A program made the position numbers and the translations under genes. Of a DNA stretch of 64,000 nucleotides, positions 26,618 through 34,711 are shown piece after piece. Within the stretch, counting starts at the first letter, position 1, and every line of letters starts with the position of its first letter. Location of the stretch: positions 2,170,001 through 2,234,000 of the forward strand of contig OZ245872.1 in the NCBI GenBank assembly GCA_965229345.1, given 5' to 3'. This DNA is from PBB1 sp965229345. GTDB lineage: Bacteria; Pseudomonadota; Gammaproteobacteria; Burkholderiales; Burkholderiaceae_C. Under the pieces are notes generated by a model. That model was not told where the DNA came from. It saw only the letters and a list, made by a program, of their open reading frames with translations, and searched no databases.

Positions 26618-27829
26618 GTGCTGGAAGCCGAAATACTGGGTCAGGTGGCTCTGGGCTACTCCGCCTTCATCGACCGCAATCGCACGGTCACTGCCACCCG
26701 GCTGACGGTCTTTCCTCTGCGCCCCGACGTGGCGCTCGATGCGGGGCAGCTGTTGCACGCCGTGTCCTCGGTCTGGCCGGAAAACGGTGGGCGGGTGTCG
26801 CTCAACATCACCAGCGAGAGCCTGCTGCAGGACCTGCTGCAGACCTCGCCCACCCGCAATTTGATGGTCGAGGTGCCGGCATTCATGGCCGCCGACCCTG
26901 TGAACACCGCCTCCATCATCGCGCTGCATGCGCATGGCACGACGCTGATGCTCAAGGGCCGCCCGCTGAAGGAGCTGCCCCGGGAAGTCCTGCCGTGCTT
27001 CACCCAGTCGATCATCGATCTGTCCGACGATCGTCGAATCGCCGCGGGCGGTGCGGCGCCGGCGGGGGTGACCCGCACCATCCCTCACGTGCTGGCCGGG
27101 ATCAACACCCCTGCCGACATGGACGGTGCGTTCAACCGGGGGGCCGTCGCCGTGCTGGGCTGGCCGCTCGGCGATGAAGTCACCGAGCGCCCCAAGGGTG
27201 GCCGCGCACCGCCGACCCCGATCGATCTGCAGACGGTGGTCGAACTCATCCGCCAGGTCGACGCCGAAGAATCGGCCGAAAAGCTGGAAAACACCCTCAA
27301 GCGCGACCCCTCGCTCGGATTCAAGGTGCTGCGCTACATCAACTCGGCAGCGTTTGGTCTGTCGGTGGAAGTCAGCTCCTTCCGGCATGCGCTGATGTTG
27401 CTGGGCTACCAGCGGCTCAAGCGCTGGCTGGCACTGCTGCTGGCCACCGCCAGCAAGGAGCCCAACATGCGGGCGGCCATGTTCGCATCGGTGCGGCGCG
27501 GTCTGCTGATGGAAGAGCTGGCGCGCAACACCGGCGGCGATGCCGAGATGCGCAACGAGCTTTTCATCTGCGGGGTGTTCTCGCTGCTGGATCGCCTGTT
27601 CCAGCAGCCGCTGGCCGAGTTGTTGCGCACCATTCCCGTCCCGCAGCTGGTGCACGAGACCCTGATCGATGGCACCGGCCCCTACGCGCCTTACTTCAAT
27701 CTGGTCAAGGCGATCGAAGCGGAGTCGCTCTATGACTTCCGTGAGTGCGCCGATGCCTTGATGATGGGCGTGCGCGAGATCAATCAGGCCGAGTTGCGGG
27801 CGTTGGCCGCGGCCGCAGATCTCGACTGA
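26618..27829 (+). CDS. HDOD signalling protein with degenerate EAL-like N-terminus
   Basis: 403 residues. The C-terminal part (about 205-395) is an HDOD domain: L-K-R-D-P-S-L-G-F-K-V-L-R-Y-I-N-S, A-L-M-L-L-G-Y-Q-R-L-K-R-W. The N-terminal half has the outline of the EAL-like part of YuxH/CdgJ-type proteins, but no E-A-L motif or metal ligands are seen, so it should not hydrolyse c-di-GMP. CdgJ homologues affect motility elsewhere. The start codon is GTG at 26618, supported by AGGAG five bases upstream. Being 59 bases after flgL, it may be read from the flagellar operon. Confidence 0.8.
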   Translation: MLEAEILGQVALGYSAFIDRNRTVTATRLTVFPLRPDVALDAGQLLHAVSSVWPENGGRVSLNITSESLLQDLLQTSPTRNLMVEVPAFMAADPVNTASIIALHAHGTTLMLKGRPLKELPREVLPCFTQSIIDLSDDRRIAAGGAAPAGVTRTIPHVLAGINTPADMDGAFNRGAVAVLGWPLGDEVTERPKGGRAPPTPIDLQTVVELIRQVDAEESAEKLENTLKRDPSLGFKVLRYINSAAFGLSVEVSSFRHALMLLGYQRLKRWLALLLATASKEPNMRAAMFASVRRGLLMEELARNTGGDAEMRNELFICGVFSLLDRLFQQPLAELLRTIPVPQLVHETLIDGTGPYAPYFNLVKAIEAESLYDFRECADALMMGVREINQAELRALAAAADLD

Positions 27830-27877
27830 CGGTGTGACGAACGCCAGGGCTTGGTGCGACGCGATAAATTCGCAGGC

Positions 27878-30800
27878 ATGAGTCTGCCTTCGTCTGTGGC
27901 GAGTCCGACGGGCACCGCTGCCAACCAGCCAGCCCTCGAACAGTTTTTCGATCACCTTGGCGAGGGGGTGCTGCTGTTCGACCGCCGCGCGCAGGTGACC
28001 TTCGCGAACACGGCAGCGCTGCGCCGCATGCCCGGGGTCGTGGGCGCGTCGCTCGCAGAATGGCAGGGCGCGCTGGGCGTTGCGCTGGTCGATTGGTTGC
28101 GCCAGGCCATTGCCGCATCGCCGGGTGCCCTGCGTACCCCGGGTCACACCGTGGCACGAGCTGCGGCAGCTCGGCGTGGTCCGCCCACGCTGCCGCCGCC
28201 AGCAGTGACGGCCGATGGCCGCAGCGCTGATGCAGCCTGGCAGGTGCTGAGCGCTGGCGTCTACGCGTTGCGTCTGCAGTGGCGCGACGCGGCGCCGCCC
28301 GAGGCGGCACCTTCGTCAGCGATCGTTGGCCCGGTGATTGCCGAGTTGATGCAGGTGCTGTGGCATTCGCCCTTTCCCGCGATGCTGCAGGACACCCGCT
28401 GGCGCATCGTCGATGTGAACCCGGCCTTTGTCGCTTTCAGCGGTTTTTCCCGAGACCAGCTGATCGGCACCGACCCGGTGCTGCTGGAGCCCGAAGAAGA
28501 TCGCGCCAGCAGCCTGGAGCTGCGTGAGCGTGGGCAGGCGGCTGCTGATCGAGCAGCGGGTTCGGCCTGGATCAACCGACGACTCATCGCGGCCGACGGG
28601 CGAGAGCGCTGGTTCCGCGCGAGCCGCAGCGAGCTGACCGATGAGAACCGCCGCGTCTTCACGATGTCGGTGCTTCAGGACAGCACCGCCGAGCACATCG
28701 CCCGCGAGCGCGCAGACCGTTCTGCGCGCGAGATCGACGACTGGTTCGACCTGAGCCCGATCGGCATGGTGCTGTTCGACGAGGCCGGGCTGCTGGTGCG
28801 CACCAATCCGGCCTTCGATGCGCTGGCCGGCGCGGTCCCGGCGGTGCTGACCGACGCCACGCCGGAGTTGCGTCAGCTGCTGGGCTGGACCGACAGTGGC
28901 CCCTCGCCGGCGTTGCAACCATCGTCCAAGCCGGTGGTGACGCAGGGCTGGTTGCCTCAGCCGCAGGGCGGTCTGCGTCGGTTGCGCTCGATCGTGCGCT
29001 GCTACACCACGCCAGGCGGGGCGAGGCGCCACATGGCGATCCTGGAAGACCGCAGCATCGAGGAAGAGCGAGACCTTGCGCAGATGCAGATCGGCGCGCT
29101 GATGGACACCGCCGGTGTGGGTCTGGCCACGTTCCAGGAAACCTCCGGCTGGGTGCGCCAACGCCAGTCGCCTGCGGCGGCTGACGCGCGCGGCGACACC
29201 GGTGTGGTGCCCACCTCCGCGGCGCTGCAATCGATCAGCCGCGACATCGTGGCCGACGAATCGTTGGCCGACTACGACGCGCTGCAGCAGGCCCTGCGCG
29301 CTGCGCAGCGCGCCGAGGTGCGCTATGCGATCCGGCATCCGCAACTGGGCCTGCGGTGGCTGCTGACCCGGGTCGAACCGGCCACCCTGGCATCGGGCAA
29401 GCGCACCACCTCGGTGGTGACGCTCGACATCACCGAGCAGCACCAGACACAGCAACGCAGCGAGCAGTTGTTGCGCGAGCTGACCACGATCCTGGAGAGC
29501 ACCTCGGCGGGCATTGCCTACATCCGGGGCAATGTGCTGGTGCGTTGCAACCGGCGCTTCGAGGCCATGCTGGGCCTGCCGTCGGTCGGCATCGCGGGCA
29601 GCGGCATCGCCGAATTGTTCGGCAGCTCGCCACAAGGGCAGCGCATCGCGGCCGATACCTTGCAAGCGCTGACCGCCGGCCTGATCTTCGAGACCGAGTT
29701 CTCCATGGACCCGGCGGCGGGTTCTTCGAGCGGCCAGCCACTGCGCTGGTATGCGCTGTCGGTGCGGCGGACCGGCCCGGTGTCGCAGCAGATCGAGGCC
29801 ATTGCGGTGCTGTCCGACATCACCCGGCTGAAGGCGCAGCAAGTCGAGCTGGAGCAGCTGGCGCGCGACCGCGAGCTGATGTTCAGCTTGTCGGAAGTGG
29901 GCATCGCGTTCGTGCGCGACGGCGTGTTGCAGCGCGCCAACGACGCACTTGCGCAGCTCGCAGGCTACCCGGCCGCCGAGCTGCAGGGGCTGCCATTGCG
30001 CTCCTTGTTCGCCGATGCCGAGGAACACGAGCGTCTGTCGGGGCAGGAACAGAACGCGTTACAGCTGCACGGTCGCTGGATCGGCGAGCGGCAACTGCAT
30101 CAGCGCGATGGCCGGGTGGTGTGGGTGCAGATCAGCACCCGCCTCGTCGGCGACGACCCCTCCGGCGGCATCATCGCCTCGTTCGTCAACGTCGATGCGC
30201 GACACCGTGCTGAACACGCGGTGGCGCTGCAGGCCAACCGCACCCGGGCGATCCTCGACTCGGTGCTGGTCGGCATCGTGACTGTCGGCCCCCGAGGCAT
30301 CGAATGGATGAACCGCTCGGCCCGGCGCATGTTCGGTGCCGATCTCGGCGACTTCATCGACCAGCCGATCAGCACCGTCGCCACGCCGGAGCCCGATCAC
30401 CCGTTTCGGCGCACACAGTATCTCGACGATCTGGTCGAGGGTGAGGCCGAGACCTTCGAGTGCCGCGTCAAGGCGCGTGATGGGCGCGAGTTCTGGGTCG
30501 TCGGCAATGCGGTGGTGACCGGCAGCGAATCGCGCGGCCGGCAGCTGACCTATGCGTTGCTCGACATCGAGCGGCGCCGCCAGGCCGAAGCTCGGATCGA
30601 GGAGGCGCAGGCCTCGCTGCAACGCATCATCGAGGCCGCGCCGATGGCGATCACGGTGCGCGACGCCCGCACCCTGACGATCCTGCAGGCCAACCGGGCC
30701 GCTGCCCGCAGCGTCGATCGAACGATCGACCAACTGGTGGGCTGCAGCCCGGAAGACATCTTCGAGCCGGATCTGGCAGCCCAGCGGCGCCTCGACATGG

Positions 30801-31651
30801 AGCACGCGCTGCGCGCCAGCTCGGTCACACAACGTGAATACCAGATCCCGATGAATGGCGAGGTTCGGGTGTGGGATGCGCGCTACCTGCCGTTGGCCGC
30901 ACCCGGTCAGCCACCCGATCAGTTGCTGCTGGTAGCGACCGACGTGACCGAGCAACGGGCGGCAGAACAGGCGAAGTTCGACGAGGCGATCGCGCAGCGC
31001 GAAATGCTGGTCAAGGAAGTGCATCACCGCATCAAGAACAACCTGCAGGGCGTGGCGGGTCTGTTGCAGCAGATTGCCACCCGCAAGCCCGAGATGGCGG
31101 CGGCGATGTCCGAGGTGGTGGGGCAGGTGCAGGCGATCGCCCAGGTCTACGGGTTGCAGGTGGGGGCGGGCGGACCGTTGCAGGTGACGGGGGTCGTCGA
31201 GGCGATTGCGGGCTCGGTGCAGCGCACGTTCGGGCACCCGATCTCGTTTGCGGTGCAAGGGGAACACCCGTCGCAATGGGTGCTGCCCGAGGCCGAGTCG
31301 ATCCCGATCGCGCTGACGATCAATGAACTGTTGACCAACGCAGTCAAGCACAGTGCGATGCAACGCAGCAGCGATCTGCCTGCCGGCACCCCGCTGCCGC
31401 CCGTGGCGTGCACCCTGGTCTGCGAAGCATCCGGTGTGCGTATCGTGATCCGCAACCAGGCCCGCCTGGCCAGCGATTTCAATCTGGCGCGTGTGCCCGG
31501 GGGGGTGTCAGGACTCGGTCTGGTGCGGGCGTTGCTGCCGAGGCGGTGTGCACAACTCAGCATCGAGCAGGCGGGGGATGAGGTGGTTGCCACCGTCAGC
31601 ATCGTCCCGCCGGGTGTCGTGAACGCTGCAAGCCGAAAGACAGCGGCCTGA
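27878..31651 (+). CDS. multi-PAS HisKA_2-type sensor histidine kinase
   Basis: About 1257 residues, with no membrane span. Roughly eight PAS-like segments start near residues 15, 160, 288, 407, 536, 667, 791 and 915, each with the D/E-x-x-P/V-x-G-I/M pattern or similar. After these comes a HisKA_2 domain with E-V-H-H-R-I-K-N-N-L-Q (H1049/H1050 phospho-acceptor), then HATPase_c with I-N-E-L-L-T-N-A-V-K-H near 1147 and a final G-L-G-L-V. The architecture matches PdtaS/EutW-like kinases, whose partners are ANTAR regulators, and one is encoded next. An upstream TTG at 27851 would add nine residues; ATG 27878 was chosen. Confidence 0.88.
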   Translation: MSLPSSVASPTGTAANQPALEQFFDHLGEGVLLFDRRAQVTFANTAALRRMPGVVGASLAEWQGALGVALVDWLRQAIAASPGALRTPGHTVARAAAARRGPPTLPPPAVTADGRSADAAWQVLSAGVYALRLQWRDAAPPEAAPSSAIVGPVIAELMQVLWHSPFPAMLQDTRWRIVDVNPAFVAFSGFSRDQLIGTDPVLLEPEEDRASSLELRERGQAAADRAAGSAWINRRLIAADGRERWFRASRSELTDENRRVFTMSVLQDSTAEHIARERADRSAREIDDWFDLSPIGMVLFDEAGLLVRTNPAFDALAGAVPAVLTDATPELRQLLGWTDSGPSPALQPSSKPVVTQGWLPQPQGGLRRLRSIVRCYTTPGGARRHMAILEDRSIEEERDLAQMQIGALMDTAGVGLATFQETSGWVRQRQSPAAADARGDTGVVPTSAALQSISRDIVADESLADYDALQQALRAAQRAEVRYAIRHPQLGLRWLLTRVEPATLASGKRTTSVVTLDITEQHQTQQRSEQLLRELTTILESTSAGIAYIRGNVLVRCNRRFEAMLGLPSVGIAGSGIAELFGSSPQGQRIAADTLQALTAGLIFETEFSMDPAAGSSSGQPLRWYALSVRRTGPVSQQIEAIAVLSDITRLKAQQVELEQLARDRELMFSLSEVGIAFVRDGVLQRANDALAQLAGYPAAELQGLPLRSLFADAEEHERLSGQEQNALQLHGRWIGERQLHQRDGRVVWVQISTRLVGDDPSGGIIASFVNVDARHRAEHAVALQANRTRAILDSVLVGIVTVGPRGIEWMNRSARRMFGADLGDFIDQPISTVATPEPDHPFRRTQYLDDLVEGEAETFECRVKARDGREFWVVGNAVVTGSESRGRQLTYALLDIERRRQAEARIEEAQASLQRIIEAAPMAITVRDARTLTILQANRAAARSVDRTIDQLVGCSPEDIFEPDLAAQRRLDMEHALRASSVTQREYQIPMNGEVRVWDARYLPLAAPGQPPDQLLLVATDVTEQRAAEQAKFDEAIAQREMLVKEVHHRIKNNLQGVAGLLQQIATRKPEMAAAMSEVVGQVQAIAQVYGLQVGAGGPLQVTGVVEAIAGSVQRTFGHPISFAVQGEHPSQWVLPEAESIPIALTINELLTNAVKHSAMQRSSDLPAGTPLPPVACTLVCEASGVRIVIRNQARLASDFNLARVPGGVSGLGLVRALLPRRCAQLSIEQAGDEVVATVSIVPPGVVNAASRKTAA

Positions 31652-31778
31652 GCCCGCTTTTGCTGTTCAGCCCCACCGCTTTCGGACAGAATCGACAGAC
31701 AGCGATGAGAGTGCCGGGTGGACGTGATTTCCGCCCTGGCGACCGGGTCGCTCCGCTTCGTGATATCTCAGGGGTTTT

Positions 31779-32429
31779 GTGGTGACAGTCGTTCAAGCGC
31801 CGCCCGGAGCGGGGGGCAAGATCCTGGTGGTGGACGATGACCGGCTCGTGCTGGCCACGCTCACCCATGGCCTGACGCAGGCGGGCTACGACGTGATCGA
31901 CGCCGACAACGGCGACGACGCGATCCTGCTGGCCCGTGAACACCGTCCCGATCTGGCACTGCTCGACATCCGCATGGAAGGCATGAGCGGCTTCGATGTC
32001 GCTGCCTACCTGCGCGAGTACTGCAAGATGCCGTTCATGTTCCTGTCGGCGTTCACCGATGACGACACGGTGCGCCAGGTGCATGAACTCGGTGCTGTCG
32101 ATTACCTCGTCAAGCCGCTGGACATCGGGCAGATCGTGCCTGCGGTGCAGGCGGTGTTCGCGCGGCTGAAGGCGTCGTCGTCTTCTGCTGCCGCCGTCTC
32201 GCCGGCTCCCGTGGTCACCGTGCCCGCAGCGAAGTCGCATCGGGCTGACGCGCTGTCACCGCTCGAGGCGATGGCCGTCGGCGTGCTGATGCACCGCTAT
32301 TCACTCACCCGCCACGCCGCGTCTGATCGCCTGCAGCGCATGGCCACGGCGAACGGGCTGGCTCCGGGTGCCGAGGCCGAACGCCTGCTGGAAGCGGTCG
32401 AGCGGCTGTCAGGCGCGGCCGACCTGTGA
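31779..32429 (+). CDS. ANTAR-domain response regulator (PdtaR/AmiR-NasT type)
   Basis: 216 residues. The receiver domain (about 14-125) has the acidic pocket V-D-D-D at 18-21, phospho-acceptor D63 in L-L-D-I-R-M and the conserved lysine K112 in V-K-P-L-D. An Ala/Ser/Pro linker leads to a C-terminal ANTAR RNA-binding domain (about 155-212; A-V-G-V-L-M-H-R-Y-S-L-T-R-H-A-A). ANTAR proteins prevent transcription termination by binding twin hairpins in leader RNAs. The start is GTG (31779 or 31782) with an AGGGG site upstream. It lies 127 bases after the multi-PAS kinase and is its probable partner. Confidence 0.9.
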   Translation: MVTVVQAPPGAGGKILVVDDDRLVLATLTHGLTQAGYDVIDADNGDDAILLAREHRPDLALLDIRMEGMSGFDVAAYLREYCKMPFMFLSAFTDDDTVRQVHELGAVDYLVKPLDIGQIVPAVQAVFARLKASSSSAAAVSPAPVVTVPAAKSHRADALSPLEAMAVGVLMHRYSLTRHAASDRLQRMATANGLAPGAEAERLLEAVERLSGAADL

Positions 32430-32454
32430 GGCCACCGCGCAGCAGGACGCTGCG

Positions 32455-33879
32455 TCAGTGAGACGGCGGCGCCAGCGAGAAATGAAAGCTGGCGCCTTGG
32501 CCCACCGCTGAATCGGCCCACACCTCGCCGCCGTGTTTGTGCACGATGCGGCGCACCGATGCCAGGCCCACCCCGGTGCCCTGGAATTCGCTGGCGCTGT
32601 GCAGGCGCTGGAACACGCCGAACAACCGGTCGGCAAATCGCATGTCGAATCCAGCGCCGTTGTCGCGCACGGTGAAGCACGGGTTTGTCGTGTCGGTGCC
32701 GCGCTCGAACCAGACGTGCGGATCGGTGCACTTGCCGGTGTATTTCCAGGCGTTGCCGAGCAGGTTCTCCAGCACCACCCGCAGCAGCGTCGGATCGCCT
32801 TGCACCTGCATCGCAGGATCGATGTGCACCGACACCTTGTGCTGGGGCGACTGCCGTCGCAGATCATCGACGACGAAACCCGCCAGCTGCGACAGATTGA
32901 CCGGTTGACGCGACACCGGCTTGGCCGTCAGCTGCGACAGTGCCAGCAGCGCGTCGATCATGCTGTTCATGCGGGCGGCGGCGCCCAGCACGCGGTCGAG
33001 GTGGTCGTTGCCGACGCGGTCGAGCAGTCGCCCGTAATCTTCCTTGACGATCTTGGTGAAGCCCTCGACCACCCGGATCGGTGCGCGCAGGTCGTGCGAG
33101 ACGGTGTAGCTGAATGAATCCGCGTCGTTCTCGATCGGGATGGCCAGCGGCGTCAGCGAGGGCATCGGGGCAGGGCGCTGAGGCTCTGACGCTGGCACCG
33201 CGGCCGGCGGCTGCTCGAGGCGGGCTGATGCGCCTGCAGGCGTGTGGTCGCGCAGCGTCCCCACATGGCCCAGAAACACCCCATCGGCGTCGTGCAGCGG
33301 CAGGGCGCGGAGCGTGCCGACCACCACTTTGTCATGGGCTGCATGGTGGCTGACCCAGATGTCTTCTACGGCCTGCTGGGCTTCCAGCCGCTGCCGCAGC
33401 AGTGCATGCCGGTTGGGGCACAGCCCGCCCGTGTCCGGATCGATGCCAGCAAAGGACGCCCAGATGGTGTTCAGGCCGTCTGCTGGGCCGGTATCAGCGG
33501 CAGGCCTGGCATGACCCATCGGTGCCTCCAGGGCGAGCAGACGGTGACGAGCGTCGGTACGCCATTGCCACACATCAAGAACGCGAGACAGCGTCGTTGC
33601 CTGGGCTTGCCGTTGGCGGAGGTCGGAAGCCTGGAATTCGAGTTGCCGCAGTCTGCGCAACAGCCACACACCGGCTGCCGCGAAGAGGATGACGACGGCG
33701 ACGCACGGCACCCACCACAGACTCGGTGGCGCGCCAGCGGCGCTCGGGCTGATGTCAGCGGCCCGGGCGATTCCCCCACCCAGCGGAATCGTCAACACCG
33801 CAGCGGCCTGGCGCAGCCACGGCCGTCGCGCGTCCAATCGCTCTCGTTCGCGCTCAGGCAGGTGGGGCCCCCAGGTCAT
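32455..33879 (-). CDS. membrane sensor histidine kinase
   Basis: 474 residues. A hydrophobic stretch at about 22-40 and a firm membrane segment at about 53-75 (W-W-V-P-C-V-A-V-V-I-L-F) anchor it. A short PAS-like region (about 95-215) precedes HisKA with H262 in S-Y-T-V-S-H-D-L-R-A-P-I. HATPase_c shows L-L-G-N-A-W-K-Y-T-G, R-D-N-G-A-G-F-D and G-T-G-V-G-L-A. The H box S-H-D-L-R-A-P is the phytochrome-like kinase class. ATG 33879 was chosen; the frame could extend upstream without a plausible start. It is antiparallel to its neighbours and may feed the Hpt and response-regulator genes across the 33880-34252 gap. Confidence 0.88.
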   Translation of the reverse strand: MTWGPHLPERERERLDARRPWLRQAAAVLTIPLGGGIARAADISPSAAGAPPSLWWVPCVAVVILFAAAGVWLLRRLRQLEFQASDLRQRQAQATTLSRVLDVWQWRTDARHRLLALEAPMGHARPAADTGPADGLNTIWASFAGIDPDTGGLCPNRHALLRQRLEAQQAVEDIWVSHHAAHDKVVVGTLRALPLHDADGVFLGHVGTLRDHTPAGASARLEQPPAAVPASEPQRPAPMPSLTPLAIPIENDADSFSYTVSHDLRAPIRVVEGFTKIVKEDYGRLLDRVGNDHLDRVLGAAARMNSMIDALLALSQLTAKPVSRQPVNLSQLAGFVVDDLRRQSPQHKVSVHIDPAMQVQGDPTLLRVVLENLLGNAWKYTGKCTDPHVWFERGTDTTNPCFTVRDNGAGFDMRFADRLFGVFQRLHSASEFQGTGVGLASVRRIVHKHGGEVWADSAVGQGASFHFSLAPPSH

Positions 33880-33979
33880 AGCGGCGGATTGTAGGCAGCC
33901 CAATTCGGTGCACGGCACGGCGGCATCGTGCGATTTCAGGCTTGAGGTTGACCGCGCCAGCACCGCAGAGGGGGCAGAT

Positions 33980-34207
33980 TCAAGTCCCTTCGAGTGCAGC
34001 CGATACCACGAGCACGGTGTTCCCCTCCACAACGACGTAGGCCCGCCCGGGTCCGGTTCCCATGCACACTTTCAGGCGCGACCCAGTGGTTACCGGCCCG
34101 TTGAACTCAAGTGGGTGTGGCGAGGCATGGATGCCGATGCCGCCAGGGGGCCACGGTCGGGTGGTGCCGGATTCGATTGCACCGCGGTCTGAGGCACACT
34201 CCGGCAT
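33980..34207 (-). CDS. possible small hypothetical protein
   Basis: A 75-codon frame inside the 373-base gap between the membrane kinase and the Hpt gene, on the kinase strand. Its C-terminal part (G-R-A-Y-V-V-V-E-G-N-T-V-L-V-V) looks protein-like with alternating hydrophobics. The N-terminal part is Pro/Gly-rich and unconvincing, and no ribosome-binding site stands out. I recognise no family. The remainder of the gap shows no clear promoter or hairpin. Confidence 0.25.
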   Translation of the reverse strand: MPECASDRGAIESGTTRPWPPGGIGIHASPHPLEFNGPVTTGSRLKVCMGTGPGRAYVVVEGNTVLVVSAALEGT

Positions 34208-34252
34208 GCGCCCCATGCCGTCCGTTTCCCTCGTTTTGTCGGGGGCCTTGCG

Positions 34253-34711
34253 ATGAGTTCCAAGCCAGTGCATCACGTCCAGTCATCCTCAAAAGCCCTC
34301 GAGTCGGTTGACAATGCGCCCGTATCCACCGTGGCGCAGCAAGGTGTGCTCAATCCCGAAGCAATCCAACGGCTGCGCGAACTCGATCCGACCGGAGAAA
34401 GTCAGTTGCTGACCAGGGTGTTCCAGGCCTTTGAGACATCGCTCAATCGGTTGCTGCCGCAACTGGAGCAGGCGCGCGGCACGGCGGACGCGGCCAGTGT
34501 GCGGCTGGTGGCCCACACGCTGAAGTCCTCCTCGGCCACCATCGGTGCACTGCAGCTGTCCAGGGTGTGTGCCGAAGTCGAAGCCATGGCACAGGAGTTG
34601 CGCCTCGATGCCGCCACTTCAGGCATCGAGTTGATCTTGTCTGAAGCCCAAGCGGTGCGAATCGCACTGCGCAACCTGACCGCCGCGGATTCAACCGCCG
34701 GTGCTGCATGA
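34253..34711 (+). CDS. Hpt-domain phosphotransfer protein
   Basis: 152 residues. The single Hpt domain (about 45-140) has the histidine motif V-A-H-T-L-K-S-S-S-A-T-I-G with H88 as phosphate carrier. An Hpt protein shuttles phosphate between receiver domains, normally from a hybrid kinase. The gene overlaps the next, which starts with a receiver domain, as ATGA, so that receiver is the likely target. No hybrid kinase with its own receiver lies in the window, so the donor is not visible. Confidence 0.85.
   Translation: MSSKPVHHVQSSSKALESVDNAPVSTVAQQGVLNPEAIQRLRELDPTGESQLLTRVFQAFETSLNRLLPQLEQARGTADAASVRLVAHTLKSSSATIGALQLSRVCAEVEAMAQELRLDAATSGIELILSEAQAVRIALRNLTAADSTAGAA

Noticed and set aside
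28316..30028. A 570-codon minus-strand frame within the multi-PAS kinase gene.
   Set aside because: The plus-strand kinase has clear PAS, H-box and ATPase motifs. The antisense frame has none.
31652..31778. Search for ANTAR twin hairpins in the leader of the ANTAR regulator gene.
   Set aside because: No pair of stems with the expected hexaloop pattern could be made out by eye.
32438..32454. A CGCAGC / GCTGCG hairpin between the ANTAR regulator and the minus-strand kinase.
   Set aside because: Only six pairs and no T-run, common by chance in DNA this GC-rich; not listed as a terminator.
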